A stretch of 64,000 nucleotides of DNA from contig CAJJDO010000075.1 of assembly GCA_905183005.1 (NCBI GenBank), positions 338,649-402,648 on the forward strand, written 5' to 3'. Positions within the stretch are counted from its first letter, which is position 1; every line of letters begins with the position of its first letter. The notes under the pieces are model-generated. The model saw only the letters and a list, made by a program, of their open reading frames with translations, was not told the DNA's origin and did not search any database. This document shows positions 27,952 to 40,033 of the stretch, in pieces. The translations under genes and the position numbers were made by a program. The DNA comes from Paramecium pentaurelia. Lineage: Eukaryota > Ciliophora > Oligohymenophorea > Peniculida > Parameciidae.

Positions 27952-29858
27952 TCAAAAAAGTTAAACACTTTAATTTTATTATCTAACAAACTTATAAACC
28001 TATAATTAAACATCCTCTTTATTTTTTTATTTTTTAAATAATTTAGGTAATTTCAAACTTTAAATTAAACATACTCTCGAATCTATATTTTAACATGGTG
28101 TTTTCGAATTTTGATTTTATTATTAATGCTATAATTATTATTACAGAATTTTTGCTTTTCTACTTTATTAAATCTCAATAAGTGGACATTCAAAAGTGAG
28201 TTCTTATTTCTTTTCTTTTGAATGTGATGAAATAAATTCATAATAATTTTAAATATTAGAAGGTTAATGTTAAATCTTGCCTAATATTTCTTGAACAATT
28301 TTTTAAGATTTCCTTTCAGTATTTTTTTATGTATTATTCATTTTTTGAGATGATTAACGATTCTATTATGTTAAATTGACTTAAACAAATTTTTCATCTT
28401 CATCTTATGTTTTAATCAAATAACTAGGTGATTAAGTTAAGAAATCAAATCCACTTGAATGATGATTTGAATTACCTAAAAATATTTCTTTTGAAATTCT
28501 TTTATTTTCATCTAATTTTTCAATCATTTTATTTAATTCTGACAAAGTTAATCCATTACAACAATATAATTTAAATCTCTAAATTTGATAATATTAAATT
28601 AAAATACATCTGCTGGTAAGAATAACATTTTAGATTTTTCTGTTAAACAAACAGCTTTTGATTAACGAAATTCTTAATTAGATACTATTTCTAAATATCC
28701 AAATAATTATCCATATCCACATCTATTTAATTTTAATTATATATTCTTTTGACCTGAAAATAGAATAATTTAAATAAATTACTATATGATCTTTATAATC
28801 TTCTACCAAATGGTTAATCAAAATGATTATCATTTTTAGCACTCTAAGTTATTTCAATTTAGCCTTCTAAAACAAAATAAACACCTCTATAAATAATATA
28901 TGATATTCTACTTAACAATTTCTCCTTCTTTATATATTAAAGTATCATAACAATATTCTAAAGGCTGAAGATGATATTACATTTGACTTAATTCGGCATC
29001 ATTCCATGACTTGAATATCTAAATTGATTTCAGAAACTCGAAATTTTTTTGTTAGATTCGATTATAATATTCAGCTATAATAATATAATTTAAAATTCTC
29101 TACATAAAAATTTATTAAATGCTTCTCTAGATAAAGTAATGAATTGGGAATTCTCTTTGCAAACAATAGTAGCTTGTCTTGGGATAAAGTTAGTAAGAGC
29201 TATTTCACCAAAACTACCTCCAGCTGCTATTTAACCAACTTTCATTAAATTTGGATATTTTTAAGTCAGCATACTTTCATCATCCAATTCAATAAATTCA
29301 AATTCATCCTATATAGAATTTCAATTATATTTACTTGAAAGGTTCCTTCATCTATTTCTATTTTATCTTTATTATTCTCATCTTTTTTTGAGAATGTACC
29401 ACTCTATAAACCTGATCTGGCAACTAATACCTAAAATTATGAATTTTTACAATACCCAAACTGAACCACTCAAAATTATATAGAAGTTCTTTCCTATATC
29501 TCCTAAACGAAATAAAGTTCTTCTGGCAGGTACTTCTATATATTATAATTCCTTTATTAAATAATCCTTATACTCTAAATAAATTTAGCATTTCATCCTA
29601 ACTGGTTGTCTTGCTCATCTCTTAAAAATATTTAATTGTTGAAAATGCCATAGCTAATAATTATAAATCGTTTGCATTTCTCAACTTTTTTGGTTTTTCT
29701 AAAACTCCAACAATTACCTTATTATTTTTATCTGATAATACTTGAAAATGTTCTTTATCTTATAGATCTACAAATTCTTTTGCAAGTATCTCTTTAACTT
29801 AATGTTAAAGATGAAGTTACTATTTTATTTTTTCAATGTTTGATAATTAATGAGTCAT
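27952..29858 (-). CDS. Cyclic-nucleotide-binding-domain protein
   Basis: Minus-strand gene from ATG 29858 to TGA 27952-27954. The N-terminal part is helical (MTHQLSNIEKIKQQ; DLQLLAMAFSTIKYFQ). A CNB domain follows: TLFRLGDIGKNFYIILSGSV, then the phosphate-binding cassette GGSFGEIALTNFIPRQATIV, with the key Glu and Arg present, so cAMP or cGMP binding is likely. A second, weaker CNB-like region (EFLKSIQIFKSW...) comes later. At least three introns (28, 25 and 26 nt) near 29520, 29400-29460 and 29310 are needed; others are probable, so exact length is uncertain. The C-terminus is basic and Gln-rich. No kinase or channel domain is attached. Confidence 0.75.
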
Positions 29859-30112
29859 TATTTTTTTAATTTTATTATAATCTTCTTAATATACTAATAA
29901 TAATAAATTATTTTGAAACTAACAATTCTATTTTCACCTTTGTATTACTCAATACCATTGTCTTTTTAACATTTAAGATAAATATTGGGTGTAATATTTT
30001 AATATAAACATTATTAATAGAATATAATCCACTTTCAAATTCATTATTCTTTACATTATTCATAGAATTTACCTTTTGATTATTAATAAATATATATATA
30101 TATAAATTCAAA

Positions 30113-30704
30113 ATGATTTAATAGCACAATCAAACATTCAAATACCCATCAATTAACTATTGCAATCCTAATTCTTCATTTAGAAGATATGTAAAAGATG
30201 ATACTTATACTTAATGTATAATAGAACTTAAAGTTGAGGATAACTAGCCTTCATCTATATCAACTGAAGGCTCATATGATTACTATTCACAATCTTTAAA
30301 AATTACTAAAAAGGCAAAAATTCACAAAATTAAAGATAAACAATTACCATAAAAATCAGAAACAAAGAACATACCCAAAAATTTTGGAGTATTATTGAAA
30401 AAATATTTATGTACTCATTAAACTTATTTTATTAGGTAGTAAAAATGTAGATAATTAAGCAATTAAAGCATTCTTAAAGAATGGAGAAAACAAAAAGAAT
30501 TTCTCTAGATAGGATTTCACTCGACTTTTTAATGATCCTATAGCTGCAGACTTATCTAGAGAGTATTTCTCAGGTTTTTAAATTATACATGATCTTATGA
30601 TAAGTGAAAAAATATAGGATGTCAAAAATCATCTCAAATATATAAGTAAATTTTATAATTCCACTTATAATAAATAAGAGCTTGATGAACTTAAGTTATA
30701 ATGA
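30113..30704 (+). CDS. Hypothetical protein
   Basis: 188 aa from ATG 30113 to TGA 30702, with one 25-nt intron (30411-30435); the frame closes. I do not recognise the family. The N-terminal half is Ser/Asn-rich and probably disordered (PSINYCNPNSSFRRYVKDD). The C-terminal half is helical with NFSRQDFTRLFNDPIAADLS and DVKNHLKYISKFYN. Its start lies 254 bp from the divergent CNB gene. Confidence 0.7.
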
Positions 30705-31074
30705 ATTTATTTAAATTTTTTTGTTAGTTTATTAAGTATCAAAAATTCTATTTTTAATTAAATATAATTAATATTCCTATTATCTTATATTTAATAATAT
30801 AAACATCCAGTCTAAATCAAATAAATATATTATTAATTATTCTATTATTCATAATACTATCATAGATAAAAATAGTCAATAATTAAGTCATATCTTATTA
30901 GTTATTAAATTATATAATAAGTATATATTCGAAAAAAAAGAATTCAGATATATTACAAATAAAAATAGTATAGAAAATAATAAAAATAAGAAGTTATTTT
31001 GATTTTATACCCATATTTTTTGGTTAATTTGATAATTAGAAAAATGAATTTCTTATTTTAATAAATACAATATG
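30705..31074. other. Intergenic region between convergent genes
   Basis: About 370 bp of nearly pure A+T between two genes whose 3' ends face each other. I see no open gene, RNA gene or clear terminator structure. Confidence 0.5.
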
Positions 31075-32650
31075 TCACAATTCAATTTATTTCTCTTCTT
31101 CAATATTACTATAACCTCTTTTATAAGAAGTATCGATCGTAACTTCTGGAACATTAGCATCTTATTTGATTAAATCTAAATAATATTATTATAAAAAGTT
31201 ACTAGTAAATAACCTAATAGTCTATACTCCAAAAAGCATGGCAACAATACAAATAATGTAATACACAACTTCTCCAAATAAGGTTTTTTCTTATTTTTAA
31301 ATAGTCTTGGCACAAAATTTATTAAATGAAAATGATGCCTATTTATGAGAATCTTTTTAATAATTAAAAATGATATCAACATAGACAGTTGAATTTCCTT
31401 ATTATTAACATTCAAAATATAATAAAATCTATTTTCTGTCATCAACATTATTCATTTATAATTTTTTTTAGTGTTTAATTTTTAGAATTTCTTCATCCCT
31501 AACTCTTGTTACTATATCAATATCAATTTTCTATCCATTTGGAAATAGTCTTTCTTAAATAGTTTGTTTGTCTTTTGTTTTAAAATAAATAAACATTTAA
31601 AAAGCATTAGTATTTTCAGATATTGATTTTGTAGTGTAATTGTAATCAATTTAAGATACTCCTGCTCTGAACAATTCATTTGTATTTTTTTTAGTTCCAA
31701 TAAAAATTGGAAATTCTTAATTATTTTCTAAATCTTTGTCTTTCTTATCACATTATTTAAAGAAGTAAATAAAAAATGGTTCTTTTAATTTAAAAGAATC
31801 GATTTTTAAATGGAATAATACTATTATTAAATTATTGAATTTACTTTTTTCATTAGAAATGTTGTTACATGTAATTTCTGGTTTGATGATTAATTTTTTA
31901 CTATTACTAACATAAGCTAATGGAGCATCAAGACAATTTTTTTTGATTAAGTCTTTGGCACTTTTAGTGTTATTATTATCAATGTTTAATTCAACATTCT
32001 AAATATAGATGGTTTCTAGATATTGAGTAGAGTATATTTACAATTTTCAGGAGGTATGAATTCAAAAACAGCAGAAATATTTTATAGTATTTAAGGTTTA
32101 CTATTATCCCATCCAATTGAAATATTTTCATTATTTAAATCTTTAAGATAGACAGAATATTTAGTAGGATCAAAATATTATTCATTACATTGTTTCTTAA
32201 ATGGTATAATTAATGTTTGATTAGTACTATTAATTATTTCAACTTTTAATTTAAATTATAGTTCAATGTCATTGTGACATTTGAAAATGATATTGATTTT
32301 CTAAGTTGTTAGATTATTTATTTAGGATGGATGAATTTCATATAAGGATTAATTATTGAAAACCTATTCTGTCAATTCAAGTTTAAGATTCATAGACTAT
32401 TTTGGATTTAAATTATCAAACTATTATGTAGTTATGATGTATACTGTTAATTATAAAAACTCTTTTTAATCATCAACTAAAGTTTATTCTCTCCAAAATA
32501 ATGATCCATTTTTTACAATCTGAATGAATAGTTATTAAATATTACATGTATATTTTTACAATCTTGTTTACATGAAACATCTAAACTCTCTAAGGTCTAA
32601 CATTTAATAAGTGAAAATATGAATAAGAATGGAAACAATTATTATAGCAT
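31075..32650 (-). CDS. Type I membrane protein with large extracellular domain
   Basis: 507 aa from ATG 32650 to TGA 31075-31077; introns 32520-32545 and 32016-32041 (26 nt each); the frame closes. The N-terminus is a signal peptide (MLQQLFPFLFIFSLIKCQ). About 400 residues of beta-rich ectodomain follow with a few scattered cysteines. One transmembrane helix near the C-terminus (VVYYIICIVAMLFGVQTI) is followed by a cytosolic tail of ~50 residues ending EEEKQIEL. I do not recognise the ectodomain; surface or endomembrane placement follows from the topology. Confidence 0.75.
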
Positions 32651-32846
32651 ATAAATAATAATTAAGTAAATAATATGAATATTAAATTGATTAAAAATCA
32701 TAAGTGAATTAAATTATAGAAAGATTAATATAATAAGATTATTATATATATATACTTTATAACTAAAACCCTCCTACAAATTTGATTTCTCATTTTATAT
32801 CATTTAATCTTTATAATTTTTAGGAATATAAATATATACTGTATTA

Positions 32847-34538
32847 ATGAAGCAGAATAAGATAAATAAAATAGATTTTGAACTTTTGTAGAAAATTTAA
32901 ATCAATGAATCAAATGTTAATTTATCATGGGTGTTAAAATTTCCTAATTGTCATTAATTACAATCCTCAATTTACTAGATGGCTTTCATAGACCTTCATA
33001 TAGAAATATAAAATTACGATATATAGGGAGCATGTCATATTATAATTAATAATCAAATTTAATTTCCATATTTGCAAATTGCAGAAGGAATGCTAATATT
33101 TTAGAAACAAAAATGTTTATTTTTATGCGATTGTATTGTTGAAAAACAAAAATTTCTTTGTCATTAAAGCTAACTATTTTTAATTAAAATTACTAATAAC
33201 TAAGGTCACCTAATACTTGTATTTGTTCATCCCGTATCATAAAGAGAATGGTTTAAGATACTAAAATTATCAGCCAAATAAAATAACTTTCTTTAAAAAT
33301 ATCGGATTCAATAAGTGATAATGACAAATATTTTTTCAGTCCTTCAAAGAAGAAAGAATAAAAAATATGTTGCTTAAATAATTAAAAAAAGAGATATCCA
33401 TTAATAAGAATAATACGAAATAATCAACAATTATATTAAAATTCTCAGAAGTGGGAAAATTATCAATTATTATCCAGTTTTAAGTATTTTTGAAGATATT
33501 GACAGTATTTCAATCATTACTTATTAATTTATTGGAACAACTTTTGAAACATTGTTATTAAGTGCTTAAACAGCTATTCCTCAATCTGATTTAGCATTCA
33601 TTATTTACTCTGTTCTGTAATCTTTAAGATGTCTATAAGATGAAGAATTATTTCATGGTTATGTTTGTTTAGAGAATATAGTTATGGCTAATGTATTAGG
33701 ATCTTTGCAAGTATACTTGATTAACTCAAACTATAAGGTAAAAAATAATGAAACTATTTTATAGCCTTATAATCAAAATAATTTAGATTTTTATTTAAAT
33801 TTCATTCCTAAATATTTGATAGCTCCTGAAATTCAATCTTAATAAGATATACCTTCTGTCAAATCAGATATTTATTAATTAGGAATGATATTTCTATTAG
33901 TGAGCTTTTATTCTAAAGGATAATAATTTAACAGATAATATATATCAAAAATATCATAAACTAGAAAAGAACTTATTAAATAACAAGAAATCAATTTCTA
34001 AAAATGCAGAGATTCAGATTTTCCTAATCTTTATAGTGCTTGTTAATTAGATTTGATTAAAAAAATGACTGATAATGATCCTGATAAAAGGATTTCTGTA
34101 AATGATGCTATTAAACATGCTTGGTTTATTAATACAAGGGACAAACTGAAATCATAAAAAATATAATCTATGAAGAGAAATCTACCTAGTTTAAAGACAA
34201 TTATCGAAATGGTTGAATAAAGTGAATAAGATATTAGAAGAAAATCATTTTAGGTCAGTAATGTTTAATATAATAAAAATAAATTGGAATGTGCCACATC
34301 TATCTAGCATCTTGATCATAGTCCTTTCCATTAATAATAAGATGCCAGTTCTTTAGTTAAATCTTTCGAAAGCCAAAATGAAATTATAGATGAAGAACAC
34401 GAAATAAGCAATTTAATATTCAAACTTAACAATAAATAATATAATATGATGCCTTCCTTATTAGGCCACATTATCCAAGATAAAAATTAATATAGACTCA
34501 CTTAGTCTAAGAATCATTTATCATAATTTCAAGATTGA
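32847..34538 (+). CDS. Pseudokinase with PH-like N-terminus
   Basis: 563 aa, intronless (ATG 32847, TGA 34536). The layout matches the PH-like plus kinase genes of this genome, but catalytic residues are gone. There is no glycine-rich loop. Where HRDxKxEN is expected the sequence reads HGYVCLENIV (no catalytic Asp), and where DFG is expected it reads QVYLINSNY. The APE motif survives (YLIAPEIQS), as do SDIYQLGMIFLL and the C-lobe pattern DPDKRISVNDAIKHAWF. The fold is therefore probably kept while catalysis is lost. The C-terminal ~130 residues are disordered-looking. The intact 1.7-kb frame argues against simple decay. Confidence 0.85.
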
Positions 34539-34869
34539 TTAAATAATATATATATTTTCCTTATTACAATTATAATAACATTTTATTATAATATAAAACT
34601 ATTCATTAAATTAATAGCTATTATAAAGGTGGTGTTAATCGAAGTTTTAAAAATATAAACAGGTTATAATAGCTATATATCAGAAACCTTTATATAAAAT
34701 TATATAAATAATAAGAATCTTTCAACATTCCTTCTTCCTCTCCCATATCAGATAACTAATTAAAATAAAGTGAAACATTTGAAAAATTTTGTAACTCTGA
34801 ACTTAAAAATGAATTAGAATGCAATTTGACAGAAAATCCATCAAGAATAAGAATTTTATTATAAACATA

Positions 34870-35443
34870 AAATGGTCATTGAACATTTGAAGTACATAAT
34901 ATAATGTAGAATTTTTAGAAAAACATTATGATTTTAATATGTAAATCAATAGGAAAAATAATAAAATCTTTAAATTAATGTTTGAAATTATTGGAACAAG
35001 TTCACCTTCTTAATGCAGGTAAAATTAATATTTAATATTTTAAGATATATTAAACATTTAAATAAATAAGGTTGAAGTGTAAAATAATGTAGATATTTAA
35101 TCAATAGATCTCATCATTAGCTGATTAGAAAGGATTAAAGAAAAAAAAAAAAAATGGGATAATAAATTATAATTATCAGAAACTGAAACTCAAATCTAAT
35201 CGAATTAAAAAACGAATTTATACAGTATTTTAGTCCAGAAATATAACCTAATCAAGGTTTAAATCATATTTGACCTTAGAACTTGTCCCAAGCATTTAAG
35301 AATAAGATGAATAATTAGATTATCTAAATGAAGAATCCAAAAGACTCAAACTACAAAAATATTCACTTGATTACCTTGAAGATAGTTAATATTTTAATAA
35401 TTCTAAAAAAAATTAATTTTTTGATGATTTTTGTGATGTTTGA
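34870..35443 (+). CDS. Hypothetical protein, gene model uncertain
   Basis: A coding-like frame ends at TGA 35441, with a clear C-terminus (LELVPSIQEQDEQLDYLNEE, then KLQKYSLDYLEDS). Upstream stretches also look coding (NIPSSSPISDNQLKQSETFE at about 34710-34770; FNMQINRKNNKIFKLMFEI near 34935), but I could not find an ATG or a consistent set of introns joining them. The gene may begin upstream of 34870 or be damaged. No family recognised. Confidence 0.4.
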
Positions 35444-35506
35444 TAATATCAATCGATTTATTTATTTTAATACAATATAATTATTTTAATAAAGAATTAA
35501 TATAAA

Positions 35507-35797
35507 ATGGATATAGATGTGAATCTCCAAAAAGAAAAGCATTAAGATAGAATATAAAAACAATTAAATATTCACTAATAATTAATCAAATAGGCTCTTA
35601 AAAATTATAATAGATAAATAAAAATGGGATTGAATACAGATCCAAAACTTTAGGTGTACGATTTTAAGTTGTTAAAGCCATATTATTTTTAATTAAAAGA
35701 TCCATTTAAAGGACATTGGATGAAATAAATACCAAAAAGCTATTATAAAGAAAAGAAATAACAAAAATAAGAATAGGATCTTCATTAGTTGTTATGA
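35507..35797 (+). CDS. Small hypothetical protein
   Basis: 96 aa, intronless (ATG 35507, TGA 35795). Lys- and Gln-rich, with VYDFKLLKPYYFQLKDPFKG near the middle and a charged C-terminus. I do not recognise it. It lies 63 bp after the preceding gene and 77 bp before the ULK-like kinase, all on the plus strand. Confidence 0.6.
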
Positions 35798-35874
35798 TTT
35801 AATTTATACCTTCATATATAATAATTTTTGATTTTTTCTAATTTATCTTTATTTATTGTTTCATACAAAAATTT

Positions 35875-37761
35875 ATGGCAGAACATAAATTAATTGATGG
35901 ATATATTGTGACTAATAAATTACTAGGAACAGTAAATTTATAGATTTTACATCAAGGGAGCATTTGGGTCAGTTTACAGAGGTTACAAGGAAAGTGATCC
36001 TAAAATAATTGTTGCTGTTAAAATGCTACCAATGACTGAAGGCACAAATAAAAATTTCATAAGAAACATTAGGAGAGAAATAGAAATATTATCAAAAATA
36101 AGAAGCTAATATATCGTACAGTAAATTCATTCTTAATTTAAAGATTATATCATGCTGCTAGAACTTAAAAAAATTATTATATTTTCTTAGAATATTGTAA
36201 TGGAGGAGATCTTAAAGATATGATGAAATCAAAAGGAGGATATCTTTCTGAATAAGATGCTGTGACCTATTTCAAACAAATCATTTATGGATTTAAAGCA
36301 ATTTATTAAGAAAATGTTATACATAGAGATATTAAACCAGCCAACATTTTATTACACAATGGTATTAAATAATTAGACAATAGGAATTGCTAAAATAAGT
36401 GATTTTGGATTTGCCAGAGTTGTTGAAGATATGGAAGGCTAAGAGAAATTCACTTTGCTAGGAACTCCTCTTTATATGGCTCCCTAAATTTTGGAATAAG
36501 GAAAATTTAACTCTAAATGTGATATTTGGTCTATTGGTATTATGTTTTACGAAATGCTCTATGGTCATCCTCCTTGGACAGCAACTAGCCAATTAGCATT
36601 ACTAGATTAAATTAAAAAAAAACCACTTACTTTCCCAAATCAACCAAAAAGATAATAAATAATAAAAGATCTCATTTCTAAAATGTTAGTTATTGATGAG
36701 GAACAAAGAATAAATTGGTATGATTTGTTTGAAAATGAATTAATCAAATGCAATAGCTAAGAACTAAAAAATAAACTCAACCTTATTATAGATAGTGTAT
36801 AAGATACTTTAGAATAATCAGTATAATTAAATAGATTTTATGTGGATAACAATCTTATCCTTGCTCAAGGGAAAAATCAAGAAACTCAATTGTTGTTTGA
36901 AGTTAAAAATGATGATGATAACAACATGAATATAGAATAAAAAGATATATCCTAATAAAATTTAGACGATCTTAAAGGATTAACCTATAATGATATCATT
37001 GAAGCTTAAACTAAAAAGTTATAAGAACAAATAACTATTAACAAAATTGATGCCCATCTTTCCCTCATGAGAAATATTGGTATATTTGTTAATCTATCTA
37101 CTAATAATGTGTTTTAGCTATTTAAAGAACAATAATTAAATATATCAACTCATTTATTTTATAGAATTATGTTCCTCCTCCAAAAATCGCAAATGATTAT
37201 CTTTGATGATTTAATTAATATTATGGCTAGTAAAGTAATTTCAATTTATTATTTTAGACTCCAATTGGAAATGGATTTACTGAATTTGATTGGAAACTCT
37301 ATAAAAAAAATTTATAGTATTTTACAACTTTAAAAGCAATTAAAACAGATAAATATTATTTGAAATCATATTATGAAGAAATAACCAAAAGAACTTATAA
37401 CTTTTTAACTAATTAATTACAATAAGAGAAGATTGATGGATAAGATAAACTTGATGTCAAAGAATTTCTTTCAATCATGACAAATAATTAATTATCAGAT
37501 TAAAATTTTAACAAAATTTATGAAAAAACCTTAAGACTTTGTATCAAATAAATGTATGAGTGTCTTTGCTAACAAAAAAAACTAACAGAAAATCGACTAT
37601 TTTTACAGACTTTAAAATATTTATAACTTTGTTTAAATCCATTTACGTATTTTAGATAAAATAAAGAATTTACAGATTTCAGCAAATTCTATGAACATTA
37701 TGATAACATAGACATGGAAATTTTTTTACAATAGATTCATGATAATGTTAAATTCTTTTGA
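35875..37761 (+). CDS. ULK/ATG1-like protein kinase
   Basis: 597 aa from ATG 35875 to TGA 37759, with introns at 35932-35956, 36121-36143, 36362-36383 and 37235-37257 (25, 23, 22, 23 nt); the frame closes. Kinase motifs: GTGAFGSVYRG, the AVKML lysine, HRDIKPANIL, ISDFGFARV, then TLLGTPLYMAPQIL and CDIWSIGIMFYEMLYGHPPW. The DFGFAR and APQIL combination is typical of the ULK/Unc-51 group. The C-terminal ~310 residues are helical and could hold the regulatory region, but I cannot identify a MIT domain with certainty. ULK kinases start autophagy and also act in cilia; ciliates have several. Confidence 0.85.
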
Positions 37762-38859
37762 AGGGTTTTATAAATATTTTAAAAACAATATTATAACATT
37801 TTCATTAAATTAGATTTCATATTTATAATATTAATAATACCCAAAATTATTAAAGTTATTTCTAAATATAAAAAATAAACTGATAATTTAAAATAAGTTT
37901 ATGATTTTTTTGTTAAGATAATTGAATGATCAATGAAAACATATTGTAGGATATAAACCATAAAATATGTAAATGAGGAGAAATATTTATAAAAATAGTT
38001 TTAAATAAGCAATAATAGATAAAAGATTAAAAATTGAGAAAAAAAAGTCATTAATTAAGATATTTTAATTTCATCATCCGACTTATCTGAAAATGAGTCT
38101 ATATATTTATATAAATTAGAATATAAAATAATATAATTAATACTTTCAAAAATTAATATTTTTATAATACATGTAATTTAATATCATAATAATCTTATAT
38201 ATATAAAAATACAATTTTGACAGTTAAAATGATATGAATAAAATATTTGTATTTTCACATCAAAATAATATTATGTTTGTTTAAAGTTACAGTTCAATAA
38301 ATTGATTAATTAATATAAAAATTTGAACACTAACTTGATTCTAAAAAATATGAGTAAATTCATAAAATTATCATACATAAATATTAATGACAATTTAAAA
38401 TAAAATAAAACACATTAGTAACATTTTATGTTTGCTAAGTTTAAAACATTCGAGAAAGGTATAATAATTCATTGGTATCTTCATTTTGGAATATTTTAAT
38501 TTTATTTGAGTTAGGCTTTATAACCAAATTAGGTTAGTATATGTTTAATATCTTAATCCAGAATAACAGATGGTTCAGTCAATATATAACAACATTTTTT
38601 ACAGAATTTATTGAAAGGAACCCCATCATTATCAAGTAAAGTTAATTTACCACTATGGTTAATTATGAATTGAATATAAAATTGATAAACTTAACCATTA
38701 ATAAAACATATTTTACCTTACTTGGGAAGAAGAGCATGTAAACTATTGCTGCAGTTTATAGTCCTTCATCGAAGAGTTATATTGTACACCATTGAATGAA
38801 CAGTTTTCATAAAAATTATTCTTGTTAATAGGCATTAGGTACCTCAATTTGAGAGAGGT
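37762..38859. other. Gene-poor AT-rich region
   Basis: Only short, mutually inconsistent open stretches are visible. The clearest, from an ATG near 37973 (MRRNIYKNSFKQAIIDKRLK), stays open for a few dozen codons without recognisable features. The right part merges into transposase-derived sequence. Confidence 0.4.
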
Positions 38860-39670
38860 ATTTTTATTAATTAGTATATCAATTATTTGCTAAACATTTG
38901 CCTAAAGATTGAAAGAATAATAATTTACTAAAAAGCAATATCAGAATATTTAGGGCTTACTTTGAGTCAAGTTTAATATTTGGATGCAAAAAAAGATGAA
39001 GAATAGTTAGATAAATATTAATTGGCTAAAAATTTAAATCAAAGAAAACAATTACGGGTAGCTGACGAATCTAAAAAATATATGCTAATAATTTATCAGT
39101 TAGATGAAAGTGCATTATCAATATCTACATTTCACAAAATATTGAAATACTATACCAAATGCTCTTATAGATTACCAATCGAATGTGATATTGAGCCTCA
39201 GGCAAAAAATTAAATGAACAAAGATAATTATGTGCTATTCTTCATAATCTCGATCTAAAGAGAAGTAATATTTATTTTAATGATGAAACTAGGATTGGAC
39301 ACAATATAAAAATCCCTTAAAATTTTGTAAAAAAAATTTATTTTCTAAAAATAATTGATTATTCCTAGTAAACAAAACCAGTTGGTATATTAAGTGCAAT
39401 TAGTCAAGATAACTATTTGGCTTACTAAGTTTTGAAGATGTTATATAGTTTTGTTGATAGATGAGTAAAAATTTTGCATACTTTAATAATCATTATGAAC
39501 TTAATAAAGATTTTCTATTTATGCAACTGCATTATGGACAAGACAGAATATATTTCAATAACCAATCACTACTAAAATCAATAGATTAGAAGAAAGTTTT
39601 TGTATTTTTTAGAATAATTAAATGAACCTTAAAGAATTTCGATTTGATTAGATTTATCAATAAGAATATA
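38860..39670 (+). mobile_element. Decayed Tc1/mariner-type transposase
   Basis: Fragments in changing frames resemble a DDE transposase of the Tc1/mariner superfamily. A helix-turn-helix-like start (AISEYLGLTLSQVQYLDAKK) is followed by a basic stretch. Then comes SNIYFNDETRIGHN, matching the first catalytic Asp region (usually xxDEt). KPVGILSAISQDNYLAY matches the strand after it, and IMDKTEYISITN with YFLEQLNE looks like the damaged second Asp and the PYSPxLNPIE region. TGA codons and frameshifts show it is dead. Terminal inverted repeats were not found. Such elements are known in Paramecium and are normally removed from the macronucleus. Confidence 0.55.
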
Positions 39671-40033
39671 TGGTTTATTATAGAAAATATATAATTTTTT
39701 GATTAAATGTGTTATTAAATTACAATATTAGGTTTTTTAGGCACTTATTGAAAATAGAAAAGACTGAAAATAAGATGAATTTAATTTTAAAATACTCAAT
39801 AAATATCAAACATTATTTATTCTAATCAATATATTGGATTATTCAATCATTCTTCAACATTTTATTAAATCATAAAAAAACTGAATATTCGATTTATTAA
39901 TGATTATAGTAATTACACTAATTTTTCATATATTAAAATAATTATTTAATTGAATAGTATTATTTTTTTTTCTTAGAATGTTAAAAAAATTGAAAATTTA
40001 TTTAATTATATTAATTTCTTTTTCATTATTAAA

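Noticed and set aside
29908..30111. 67-aa minus-strand ORF starting MNLYIYIFINN
   Set aside because: It lies in the divergent upstream region of two genes, is very AT-driven and shows no protein-like features.
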